Below are positions 25,699-35,724 of a DNA stretch of 64,000 nucleotides, piece after piece. The notes below the pieces were generated by a model that worked only from the letters and a program-made list of their open reading frames with translations, had not been told where the DNA came from and did not search any database. Every line of letters starts with the position of its first letter. Positions within the stretch are counted from its first letter, which is position 1. This DNA is from Hippopus hippopus (Eukaryota; Mollusca; Bivalvia; Cardiida; Cardiidae): NCBI GenBank assembly GCA_946811185.2, contig OX328111.1, positions 39,668,388 through 39,732,387 of the forward strand, read 5' to 3'. Position numbers and translations under genes: made by a program.

Positions 25699-28600
25699 GA
25701 AGAGGGCCATGATGGCCCTGTATCGCTCCACTGGCTAATAAAACACTCCAAGCCAAATATTACAATAATTGGCCAAAACTAGAAGACATACAATTTTTTT
25801 GTGTGTAAAATCCTCCGAGAAAGTTATGACCCCAGGGCAAAGCCATTTTTGGCCACAAAGCTACAAATACTTGAATCCTAGTGGATGTCTAGAAGATAAA
25901 GCCTCATACCAAATGATACAGGTCAAGAATGTGTGGTTATAAACAAGAAGATTTTCAAAGTTTCCTACATGAAAGGTCCTGCAAAATATGAGATCCCTGC
26001 GACAGGGCTAAATTTAGTCACCCTAGGTCTTATGTTAGTAACAAGACGGTTTATAAAGTTTTCACTATAAAGCCCATGAAAAACTTGTGACCCCTTGGGT
26101 GGGACCAAATCAGCCCAGGGCTATAATTTGGGCCCTCTTAATAGAGGCCTTCTAGATAAAGCTACATGCAAAATTTGGTAGCCCTAGGCCTAATGGCTAG
26201 GTTAGAGTAGATTTTTAAAGTTTCCCCATATAAGCCCATGTAAAACTTGTGACCCCCAGGGCAGGGTCAAATTTGACCCAAGGGCTATAATTTGGGCACC
26301 CTTGGTAGAGACCAACTAGATAAAGCTTTATGTAAAATTTGGTAGCCCTAAGCCTTATGGCTAGGTATGAAGATTTTTAAAGTCTTCCCTATATAAGCCA
26401 TTGCAAAACTTGTGACCCCCTGGGCGGGCCCAAATTTGACCCCAGGGCTATAGTTTGGGCATTCTTGGTAGATGCCCACTTGATAAAGCTACAAGCAAAA
26501 TTTGGTAGCCCTAGGCCCTATGGCTAGGTACCAGAAGAATTTTAAAGTTTTCCCTATATAAGCCCATACAAAACTTGTGACCCCTGGGGAGGGACCAATT
26601 TTGACCCCAGGGCTATAATTTTAAGAAACTTGGTAGAGGTCTACTAGATTAAGCTACATGCCAAATTTAATAGCCCTAGGCCTTATGGTTTCAGACAAGA
26701 AGATTTTCGAAGTTTTTCAATATTTTTAGCTCACCTGAGCACAAAGTGGGCGCCCAATGCATCATGCGTTGTCCACAATTTTTTAAAAAGTCTTCTACTC
26801 CTAAACCACTGGTCCAATCTTGATGAAACTTAATAGGGATGTTCCTTGGGAGAAGCTCTACCAAAGTTGTTCAAGAAATTGAATTCCACCCATAACTGTG
26901 GTTACCATGGCAACCAAAAGGAAAAAAAATAGCAAAATCTTCGAAAATCTTCTTCTCTAGAAATAGAAGGCATAGAGCTTTGATACTTAGTATATAGCAT
27001 CTCCAAGTGGACCTCTACCAAATTTTTCTTCTCTGAAACTCGGAGGTGTAAAGCTTTGATATTGGGTATGTAGCATCTCCTAGTGTACCTCTACAAAGTT
27101 TGTTCATATGATGTCCCTGGGGTCAAAACTGGCCTCGCCCCGGGGGTCACAAGTTCAAACTTAGGAACAAAGAAGGAAAACTTTAAAATTCTTCTTCTCT
27201 GAAACTGGAAGGCGAAGAGCTTTGATATTTGGTATGTAGCATGATCTCCTAGTGGACCTCTACAAAGTTTGTTCATATGATGCCCCTGGGGTCAAAACTA
27301 GCTCTGCCCCGGGGGTCACAAATTCGAAGATTGGAACAAAGAATGAAAACTTTAAAATTTTTCTTCTCTGAAACTCGGAGGTGTAAAGCTTTGATATTGG
27401 GTATGTAGCATCTCCTAGTGTACCTCTACAAAGTTTGTTCATATGATGCCCCTGGGGTCAAAACTGGCCTCGCCCCAGGGGTCACAAGTTCGAACATGGG
27501 AACAAAGAAGGAAAACTTTCAAATTTATCTTCTCTGAAACTGGAAGACAAAGAAGTTTGATATTTGCTGTGTAGCATCTCCTAGTAGACCTCTACCAAGT
27601 TTGTTCATATAATGGCCCTGGGGTTAAATCTGGCCCCGCCCCAGGGATCACAAGTTTGAACATGGGAACAAAAAAGGAAAACTTCGAAAATTCTTCTTCT
27701 CTGAAACTGGAAGGCGTAGGTCTTTGATATTTGGCATGTAGCATCTCCTAGTGGACTTCTACCAAGTTTGTTCATATGATGCCCCTGGAGTCAAAACTGG
27801 CCTTGCCCTGGGGGTCGCAAGTTTGAACATGGGAACAAAGAAAGAAAACTTTAAAATTCATCTTCTCTTAAACGGGGAGGTGTAGAGCTTTGATATTTGG
27901 TATGTGGTGAACCTGTTTTAAGTTTGTTAGCCCACCTGACCACAATATGTTCAGTGAGTTAAAAATTGGGTCCCCTAGGGTCATTAACTAGGACACTAGA
28001 TCAAAATAAAGAAATACCTTGTGGGCACTCCAGAGGCCACATTTATTGCTCAAATTACATGAAATTATGTCAGAATGTTTGTCCTGCTGAAATATCATAT
28101 GGGTTTGAATTTGGTCACCTGGGGTCATAAACTAGGTCACTAGGTCAAATTACAGAAATGCCTTTGGGGCATTCTAGAGACCACATTTCTTGCTCAATTG
28201 ACATGGAAATTGGTCAGAATGTTTTTCTTGATGAAATATTGGATGAGATGGTAATTGGGTCACCTGGGGTCGTAAGCTAGGTCACTAGGTCAAATTAAAC
28301 AAATAGCTTGTGGGCACTCTAGAAAGCACATTTATTGCTCAAATTACCTGAAATTTAATCAGAATGTTTGTCTTCATCAGATGAGTTTGGATTGGGGTCA
28401 CCTGGGATCATAAACTAGGTCACTAGGTCAAATTAAAGAAATACCTTGTGGGCACTCGAGGCCACATTTTTTGCTCAATTGACTTGAAAATCGGGCAGAA
28501 TGTTTGTCTTGATGAAATATTGGATGAGTTTGAAATTGGGTCACCTGGGGGCATCAACTAGGTCACTAGGTCAAATTAATGAAATACCTTGTTGGCACTC

Positions 28601-29078
28601 TAGATGCCACATTTTTTGCTCAATTGACTTGAAAACTGTCCAGAATGTTTGTCTTGACAAATTTTTGATGAGCTCTAAATTAGGTCACCTGTGGTGATAA
28701 AGTAGGTCACTAGGTCAACTTAAGGAAATTCCTTGTGGACACTCTAAAGGCCACATTTTTAGTTCAACTGACTTGACAACTGGTCAGAAATTGAATTATG
28801 CATATGGAGTGAAATTTCACCTGTTGATTCAGGTGAGCGATTCAGGGCCATCATGGCCCTCTTGTTCAGTTTTGTTGCCATGGCAACCAGAGTTTTTGAA
28901 GGAAACATATTATTTCAAGATATTCTGAAGAGGACCATGGGAGGATCATTTCTGTGAAGTTTCATCAAATCGAATGGGGAGTTTCAGAGAAGATGTTGGA
29001 AATTAAAGTTGACACACGGACGGACGACGGACACCGGGCCATGACACAAGCCTGCTGGCCTTCGGCCAGTGGAGCTAA
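25699..29078 (+). mobile_element. Helentron-like element X1, interrupted by Y1
   Basis: The head has the palindrome AGGGCCATGATGGCCCT followed by ATCGCTCCACTGGC. The tail has ACGGACGGACGACGG, then the hairpin CTGGCCTTCGGCCAG and GCCAGTGGAGC, which is complementary to the head. The core is about four copies of a ~170-bp repeat (roughly 26050-26690, with phrases such as CTTGTGACCCC and GGGCTATAATTTGGGC). No open frame is conserved. The plan matches non-autonomous 'pearl'/Helentron-associated elements known in bivalves; that class assignment is an inference. Sequence 26728-28867 is a later insertion. Confidence 0.8.
26728..28867 (-). mobile_element. Helentron-like element Y1, nested in X1
   Basis: It starts AGCTCACCTGAGCACAAAGTG and ends CAGGTGAGCGAT, then AGGGCCATCATGGCCCT and CTTGTTC. 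Relative to X1 it lies in reverse orientation. It contains about five ~170-bp repeats (27100-27910, CCCCTGGGGTCAAAACTGG) and about six ~145-bp repeats (27960-28800, CTAGGTCACTAGGTCAAATT). A second degraded start (TAGCCCACCTGACCACAA) lies at about 27930, so the right part may be another Y element fused to or inserted in the first. Confidence 0.75.
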
Positions 29079-29169
29079 CAAGGGAAATCTAGGGTCCTTT
29101 TCTTCCTGTTTGTAATAAAATAGAAAAAAAAAAAGGTCATTGTGTTCATTTTGCAGTATACGGCTATAC

Positions 29170-29346
29170 TATTATCAGAGCTCCTGATAGAGGGAGTGAT
29201 TTTGATTTCAAAATAGAAAATATTAATTATTCTCCACTGAACCCTATGTTGTGGGTACTTATTAGAATCATCTCAACATAGGGTTTATAAGAGAAATAAT
29301 GACTTTCGAATACCATCACTCCCTCTCATCTGGAGCTCTGTATTAT
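29170..29346. mobile_element. Fold-back MITE with TATTAT target duplication
   Basis: The element is 29176-29340. It begins CAGAGCTCC and ends GGAGCTCTG, with arms of ~80 bp that pair imperfectly (AGAGGGAGTGAT and AACCCTATGTTG recur inverted). It is flanked on both sides by TATTAT (29170-29175 and 29341-29346). The right edge is only about 12 bp from the exon at 29353. The termini resemble hAT-type ends but the duplication is six bases, so I leave the superfamily open. Confidence 0.8.
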
Positions 29347-29352
29347 GCATAC

Positions 29353-29440
29353 CTTTGTATTTTAAAAGAAGCGCTATTACTCAAGCTCTTCAGGGCCTTC
29401 TTGGCCTCCATTTCCTCACTGTTGTCCTTGGTTATCCTCC
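29353..29440 (-). CDS. Short exon, copy A of a duplicated exon pair
   Basis: On the minus strand an 88-base segment lies between TTTCTAG (3' splice site) and AAG|GTATGC (5' splice site). The second frame is open throughout: R-I-T, then KDNSEEMEAKKALKSLSN, then SASFKIQ. It is charged and probably helical. It aligns with copy B at 25115-25199 with one extra codon. The entry phase (one base upstream) and exit phase (two bases left over) differ, so the exon cannot be spliced directly to copy B in frame. No family was recognised. Upstream exons, at higher coordinates on this strand, were not found. Confidence 0.55.
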
Positions 29441-29907
29441 CTAGAAACAACAAATCATAAAGTTTAAAAACAATGCTGATATTATGTATTGTATCGATTT
29501 ACGGGGAAGGCAATTATGTCTTGCCAACACACTGTTGCTCAATTATACAATGTGCAATAACAAGATCAGACTACATTGAAAGTCTACAGTTTACCCATAA
29601 ATGGGCAAAAATATCTTTTAATAAATTCAGTATCACAAAAACTACTTGGAATATTGCTACAATATTTAAACACAATGTGTACATTTGGATTCTATTCCAA
29701 TAAATGCAAAAAAACTATTTTTGACAAAAATAGAGTTTAAATAGTTTTGCGACAAGCCCTAAATTTGTATCCCTTATTCCTGGATGTCTGTGGGACAATC
29801 TAATATCTCTGAGTAATCCTTGAGGGAAAACAGCACAGATATGCTTCAAAAATTGGTATAGGCCTGACAATTTCAAGCCTGCTGTTGGTATTGCAGCATA
29901 TGTACAT
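29441..29907. other. Intron or intergenic stretch with a lone M2 half-palindrome
   Basis: The first ~150 bp align with the flank of exon copy B. An M2-type half motif (AAGATCAGACTACATTGAAAG) lies at 29561-29582. Nothing else is recognised. An open frame at 29473-29703 has no features to support it. Confidence 0.4.
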
Positions 29908-30180
29908 TAAGATCAGACTACACAGAAATAAGGCCTAGCCAAAAAAAATCTGTGTTTAAGGTTTCGGTCTTAGATGCTGTAGGTACAGTAGGTCACAGGG
30001 ATTTTTTTTTTTTCCAAAAACTTTTTACATGGACCATGTACTGAAATCACACCCACAGATTTTTTTTTTTTTTTCAATCGAAGTGAAAAATGGTAAGCGT
30101 CAGCAGCATTTTCCAGGAAGCACCGGAAACCCTAAGCACAGATATTTTTTTGGTAGGCCTAATAGTCTGATCTTAGATTA
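29908..30180. mobile_element. MITE inserted inside an M2 palindrome
   Basis: The outer sequence is one M2 palindrome cut in two: AAGATCAGACTA (29910-29921) and TAGTCTGATCTTAGAT (30163-30178). Between them, 29929-30163 is a separate MITE. Its ends read AAGGCCTAGCC..AAATCTGTGTTTAAGG and, inverted, TTAGGCCTACC..ATATCTGTGCTTAGGG, about 30 bp of terminal inverted repeat. It contains long T runs and no coding capacity. Confidence 0.75.
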
Positions 30181-30416
30181 GTAATACATCTAATGTTAGA
30201 TACTCTGGTCTTAATGATGTATTTCACAAATTTTTCTAGTGGACATTTTCTTTAAAACTTTGTACATACAAAACTTATCATGTCGCTAGGCGATTACATA
30301 CAGTAAAAAAGATATGGGTCACTGTGGTTGTTTCTGAGAAATCTGCCTTTGAAAAAGATATATACAGTTCAAAATTTGGCTTATACTGGATTTTAAACGC
30401 CTTTCTTTAAAGTCAC
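30181..30416. other. No feature recognised
   Basis: AT-rich sequence without a supported gene or repeat. Confidence 0.4.
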
Positions 30417-30636
30417 AGTAAAGTCCAAATGAATAAAAAAAACCTGGTTATAAAATATAATTAAATTTCATTTTTACCATAGGAAAATATGGTGATTATT
30501 ATGACTTTCAAAATATGTAAAGATGCAGTTAGTAAAAGTTCCAGTCAATGGCAGAAAAAAGAATTTTGAAACTAGAACAAATCCTACCATGTCACATTAT
30601 CTGTTTGTTTACATCGATGATAGCCAACGATAGGGC

Positions 30637-30793
30637 AATTTTTTCCAAAAACTTTTTACATGGAACATATAGTGAAATCACACCCGACAGATAATTTTTT
30701 TTCAATCTTGGCGGAAAAAGTTTAGGGTTAGCAGCATTTTCTAGGTAGGGAAGGGAAACCCTAAATACAGATTTTTTTTTTTAGGCCTTAACT
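30637..30793. mobile_element. Truncated relative of the 29929 MITE
   Basis: CCAAAAACTTTTTACATGGA, AAATCACACCC, AGCAGCATTTTC and CCCTAAATACAGAT with a T run, then TAGGCCTTA, repeat the order seen at 30010-30163. The left terminus is missing. Confidence 0.7.
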
Positions 30794-31563
30794 GACTTTT
30801 CGTCATACATTTCTGCAGTGATGTAATGGTGATGTAAACGCCATGTGATAATTTAATGCGTCGGACCAAAACTTTCATTCACTTGATCGTTTTTTCCCAA
30901 TTCTAGGCTTGAAAAACATAAGTTTATCGACATCGTAAACAGAAACAACAACACAGGTTGATCATTGCTTATTCATTTATCATCAACCAGTGTCTGATCC
31001 AGGGCACGCGATTGAGAGGATTGCGCGAGTTTTTCATCATTCACCCACATTTTCAAAGCCAGTGCGCGACATTCGCATGCAAAAAAATAATTAGGCAATT
31101 AGTGTTTGATCACTGATTAACGCTCGAATGCCAATGTGAAAATCACTTTCACGGGCAGCACAACTGTACAGGAATCGTGTATAACATGTGATTTATGATC
31201 CCTGAACTGTATTCAAGATTGACTTCCCTTTCTTTTCTCATGGATTTTATCGCTCGTCACAACTGATTCTGTACCTACATCACACGAGGATGGGATTTTT
31301 ATTTTATGCAAAAATGTCTGCCATTTTTTTCTTCTGGATTTAAATATAGATAGATAACAGGTCTCCAAGTCTTATACGAGCAAAGTACTGCCTTTCCATC
31401 CAAATACAAGGCTGTCAAGATGAATTTATTTTGATATTACTTTATTAGTTTTGTATTAATATGATTCCTGGAAGTTGGTAACTTTTTGCATGTAAACCCA
31501 AACAAATAGCAGATGATATTGACAGATCTGTTTTCTAAGACAGACAAAAACGTCACGTTACTG

Positions 31564-31794
31564 ATTGAACTCTTTACCACACAATCCCGACTTTTAACGA
31601 CCCTGAGAAAAAAGTATTTTGAAAACATTTTAGGAAAAGGAGAAAATGCTGGGAACCAGCATTTTCTCCTTTTCCCACAATGTTTTCTACTCTATCAAAG
31701 AAAGATTGAAGCATTTGAGCCACATTGAAATTATCCTTTGCAAATACTTTCAATTTGGACAAGTCTAAAATTTTGTAGTTTGGTAAAGTGTTAA
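31564..31794 (+). mobile_element. M1 palindromic MITE
   Basis: Left end TTGAACTCTTTACCACACAATCC, central palindrome 31618-31683 (GGAGAAAATGCTGGGAACCAGCATTTTCTCC split by GG|AA), right end TTTGGTAAAGTGTTAA. The left TTAA has mutated to TTGA. Confidence 0.85.
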
Positions 31795-33306
31795 TTACAT
31801 ACAGACTGGGTGGCAGTAAAGATGAACAATTACTGTTGGAAAATGTGTTGTTCAACATACATGTCATGGCCCGTGGGACGCAGAACTGATGAAAGCGTAG
31901 GGACAAGCATTTTAACTTCTATTTATAGTTATGACTATCAGGTTTCAATGTAAGATTTTGTTTTAGGTATAACAAGGCTGATTCAAAGTAGTGGTACTAC
32001 AGATTTGAAAGGGTTAAATGAATGATCCAAAAGAGATTAGTTCTGTTTCTTGCTTTTTGAAGTTGATGTTGATCCCCCATACTTTTCAGAAATCCCCCAT
32101 ACTTTTCAAAGTGATAGAGGACATTTCCCCACTTTTTTTTCAAATCCTAGATCAGACACTGATCAATACAGGAAGAGTTCACTACATCTAAATAAGAAAA
32201 CAGATTCAGAATGAGCAATCTTACTCTCCAATGACATAATATTGGAAATGTAAACAAAAACCCTGTTTAGTACGTCATAGCACTAATGAGATGCAATGTT
32301 ATCACGTGACGTTCTCAAAGACCTAGTTCGAATATACACAAACGATAACAAAGGTTGTCTCAATCAATGGCGTCCCTGAAATCGACAGGTTCTCTATACA
32401 TTTTTGCAAACGTGTGTCACGGCAACCAATGCAGTATCTGACAAGTTCCAAGTTCTCTCTGATCTTATAAATGTGTGTTGTGATGGGTTATCCTATATAT
32501 TATCGATTTATAAACGGTGAAAATTTCCTATTTTTGGACTTTACTAGGGCTTTCATACTCACTTAAATAGGAAAATTATCAGAAGACTATACATGTATAC
32601 ATCATTTTAATGAAAGTTCATTTAGTTTTGCACAAAAAAATATATAAACGCCTGGTTTTGAGCATGGTAAATGTAAAAATATGCATATTATATACAGACC
32701 CCTGATTAAAAAGGGAGATAATTTGACAGATTTAAGGGTTAATCTTTAATAAATATCCTCACTAATGGACAGATTTTTCTCAGAAGTTTCACACTTATAG
32801 TACTTATAAAAATTCTTAACAGAAAAAATAAAAATGGTACCTATCTATGCTTATTTCATCAGAAAACAGTGTTGAAGGTCACTGTGGAAGTTAATTTTTT
32901 TCAAGGAAAAAAAAAAATAAAAGCTCAGCAGACATAGTGGGTAAAAGAGAAATTTCTTATTTAGAGTGATTTCTCCTCTTTCCATAATAATTTTTTAAAG
33001 GGCAAACAGCTTTACTTTCTCAGCTTTATATTTCCTGCATTTGTTTGTGTGTTTGGTGTGTAATGCTGTGTCAATAGTATTTTTGATCATTTCAAGGTGA
33101 CAGTTCACAGATCCATTTTTTTCTCTTTACTTATACTACCCGAAGAAAGTGCTACTTGTTTCAGTGCACCAATAGTATTACCATAATTTGCAAAGAATAG
33201 ATAGGTAAAAAAAAATGCATAGGTGCACCTTTGATTCTCTATCCAAGACAAAAACACATGAGTGGAGTATAGATGCTTACCAACATTCATTTTGTGATAT
33301 ACTTCG
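31795..33306. other. No gene recognised
   Basis: A direct near-repeat ATCCCCCATACTTTTCA occurs at about 32071 and 32092. There is a TCACGTGAC palindrome near 32303. Apart from the right end of the candidate element closing at 32566, nothing is supported. Confidence 0.4.
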
Positions 33307-33534
33307 TAAACCCTTTATCAAACACTTTTGTGTTGTGGAGACACTGAGGAAGGAGGTTTTTGAAAATATTGTGGGAAAAGGAAAAAATGCTGGTAACATA
33401 CATGTTCTCCATTTGCCACAATGTTTTTCACTGTTCCGCAGAAAAAAAAAGAGGTTTTATTTCGTGTAAATTATCATATGCAAATACTTTTAACTTGGAT
33501 AAGTCCAAAATTTTATTGTGTGGGAAATGGTTAA
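33307..33534 (+). mobile_element. M1 MITE, degraded
   Basis: Left end TAAACCCTTTATCAAACA, right end TGTGGGAAATGGTTAA. The central palindrome has decayed on its right arm (TACATGTTCTCC). Confidence 0.75.
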
Positions 33535-33598
33535 ACAACCTTGTACTTGTAAGATTATTTCTTTCCCTGGGAATAAATAAATTGTATTTTCTCAAAGG

Positions 33599-33787
33599 TT
33601 AAAAATATATTTCCTCTGCAGGATCAAATGACTGTTTGGTCATAATCTAGAATGTAGCAGTAGACAGTGTGGATCAGAGATCAGACTGTACATTCTATGC
33701 AGTCTGGTCTTGATCTACCCTGTCCACAAAAGCTTCTGGTGTCATCTATGGTATGGAAAGACTTTAGATCCTAGTCACCAGACTTAA
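33599..33787. mobile_element. M2 palindromic MITE
   Basis: TTAA sites at both ends, with a central palindrome GATCAGACTGTACATTC facing TATGCAGTCTGGTCTTGATC (33677-33716). Its right TTAA (33784-33787) is also the left TTAA of the next M1 copy. Confidence 0.65.
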
Positions 33788-34006
33788 CTCTTTACCAAAC
33801 AACATAATTTTAGACTAGTCCAAATTGGAAGCATTTGCAGACAATAAAATCAATGTGACTCAAAAATTGAAATTGTTTTGGTAAGGGAAGAAAATGTTGG
33901 AAAATGAGAAAATGCTGGTTACCAGCATTTTTTCCTTTTCCCACATTTTCAGAAGGCTTCTTTCTCAGGGTCGTGAAAACTCGGGATTGTTTGGTAAAGG
34001 GTTTAA
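33784..34006 (-). mobile_element. M1 palindromic MITE
   Basis: TTAACTCTTTACCAAACAAC at the left and TTGTTTGGTAAAGGGTTTAA at the right. The palindrome is centred on CTGGTTACCAG near 33920. Confidence 0.85.
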
Positions 34007-34125
34007 CAGTGCATTTTGTGCTTATAACATTTTGCCCAAATTGAAAGCATTTGGGTATGACAAGTTAGATGTGTCTCAAGTGAATGAGACAAAGTTTTAT
34101 AGGAAAAGGAGAAATTTTCAATTTA
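34007..34125 (-). mobile_element. M1 fragment
   Basis: GCCCAAATTGAAAGCATTTG, GTGTCTCAAG and AGGAAAAGGAGAAATTTTC match the first half of a reverse M1. The rest is absent. Confidence 0.6.
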
Positions 34126-34188
34126 ATTATATAATGTACAAAGTGGCCACCGGCCTAACATACAAAATATAATTTATTGTTGCAAATG

Positions 34189-34827
34189 TTAAAGACGCCC
34201 GTCTACAGCCGGTCAGCAAAAAACGCTGTTAAATTTCAAACAATTCAGAATTGTACAGAAATCAGTCCTTTGTGTAAACATGGATAAATTATTGACATAT
34301 ATGGTGTAATTGAAAAAAAGAAACACGGAGATTTGTATTAGAAACTGAACATTGGTCAGAAGAAAACTGGCTGACGATAGAAGCTGTAAACAATGGCGGT
34401 GTGTCACGGAAATTTATCATTGGTTTCCGTCTAGAGTCGGATACGGTGTAATTTGCATATAGGCTGCGACCTCCGTCTGAAAATCGAGGCTGCAACAGAG
34501 AAGCCTCCATTTTCCTTTGTTTACCTCATTAGACGCAGGGCGAAGGTCAAATATAGTCACGTGACAGAATGCATGATCATCATACGAATCTACCCGAGTG
34601 TATAACGGATATATTGAAATCTTCGATTCAAAAACCGGAAACGACGTGTCTGTTTACATGGAAGGCCGCAACTCAGCGAAATGCATTTTCTATCAACCGT
34701 AATCTAAGCAACCTTGCAACCGTCAGGCGCAATATTTGGCATGAAGATAAGAGAATGACTATTGTTTGATAAAATAAGGACAAAATGAGTTAAAACTGGC
34801 TGAAAATGAGTATAAGGGCCTCTTTAA
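34189..34827. mobile_element. TTAA-flanked TIR element, ~640 bp
   Basis: It begins TTAAAGACGCCC and ends GGGCCTCTTTAA, 11 of 12 bases complementary, with TTAA as the apparent target. No coding region is recognised; open frames inside are short and unconserved. It is probably a non-autonomous piggyBac- or Kolobok-type element. Confidence 0.6.
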
Positions 34828-35602
34828 CAGTTTAAGTTGTCATTTATTATGAATACAAAAACATTATCAGTATGAAATAAGAGAATTCTAGACTTGCCCA
34901 AATTTCATGGTGGTAGCAAAAGGTGATTCAGTTTTGATTAACCCTTTTCTAAACAATCCCTATTTGATAATGAATTTTACCAGGGTTACAGCCATTCTGG
35001 TATACTCAAAGGCCAGCAGCGTAGAAGCATAAAGAAAATTATAAACATATTATTTATTATATACGTTGATATTGTCCCCATGTATTTGCACTGGATGAAA
35101 GTATGCAATATTTTTTCATATTGCATACTTTGATAATACATACTTTAGAGCTTTTTTCACGTGTGTTGCTAAGTACTGAACTATTTTAAAACCCGCCATT
35201 TCTCCAAAAATCAAAATCTGAACGGCCGCCATTATCAAAAATTTCATAGTTAGACATCACATTTTACGAACTTTTCAATGGATAGTACTGAATAAAACCA
35301 TGAAAAATGAGCAGAATGTTTGCTTCCCGAATAACAGTCACTAAAGTGATGAAATATTTGTCTATCGAACATGTTTATCGATGATGAAATTATTAAGCGA
35401 TCAAAAAGGATCCTCGGTTGCCATCTTGTTTGTTTATATACCTTTAGCAATGGTGATGTCATCAAAAGCCAAAATTGAAAATTCTGCGAAAGCACGGTAT
35501 GGCAACAAAAATTTCTCGGCACTTTTTTAATAAATAAGACTGTTTTAAAAAAGATTAAATCAACATATTCAATGAAAATACTGTTAAATCACGGGGCATT
35601 AT
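34828..35602. other. No gene recognised
   Basis: A local inverted pair GTATGCAATATTTTTTC / CATATTGCATAC lies at about 35100-35129. Nothing else is supported. Confidence 0.4.
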
Positions 35603-35724
35603 GTAGTATACTAGTCTATCCCTCAGATAGATGTAAATGTATAGCTTGTGTTTGTATGAGTGTCCCCTTATACAAACACAAGCTATACATTTACATCTAT
35701 CTGAGGGACAGACCAGTATACTAC
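35603..35724. repeat. Near-perfect 55-bp inverted repeat
   Basis: Arms 35603-35657 and 35670-35724 are complementary except at two positions, separated by 12 bp. The right arm is part of the LINE reading frame (it encodes LRDRPVYY). The left arm is the same LINE segment turned around. Confidence 0.95.

Larger units (their letters stand above)
30417..32566. mobile_element. Candidate TTAA-flanked TIR element
   Basis: The left side reads TTAA-AGTCACAGTAAAGTCCAAA. The right side, inverted, reads TTAA-GTGAGTATGAAAGCCCT then AGTAAAGTCCAAA. The shared 13 bp sit at slightly different distances from the TTAA, so the pairing is plausible but unproved. The interior contains an M1 copy and a partial relative of the MITE at 29929. 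No transposase remains. Confidence 0.35.

Noticed and set aside
27960..28800. CRISPR-like direct repeats
   Set aside because: Repeats are long, contiguous and without unique spacers, and the genome is eukaryotic; they are tandem cores of a transposable element.
31574..31906. 110-codon minus-strand frame and many 60-90-codon frames over M1 copies
   Set aside because: They read through the palindrome of M1 on either strand and recur only because M1 recurs.
32992..33010. Another end of the 4.3-kb transposon (TTAAAGGGCAAA)
   Set aside because: The match does not extend past 12 bases and no partner end was found.
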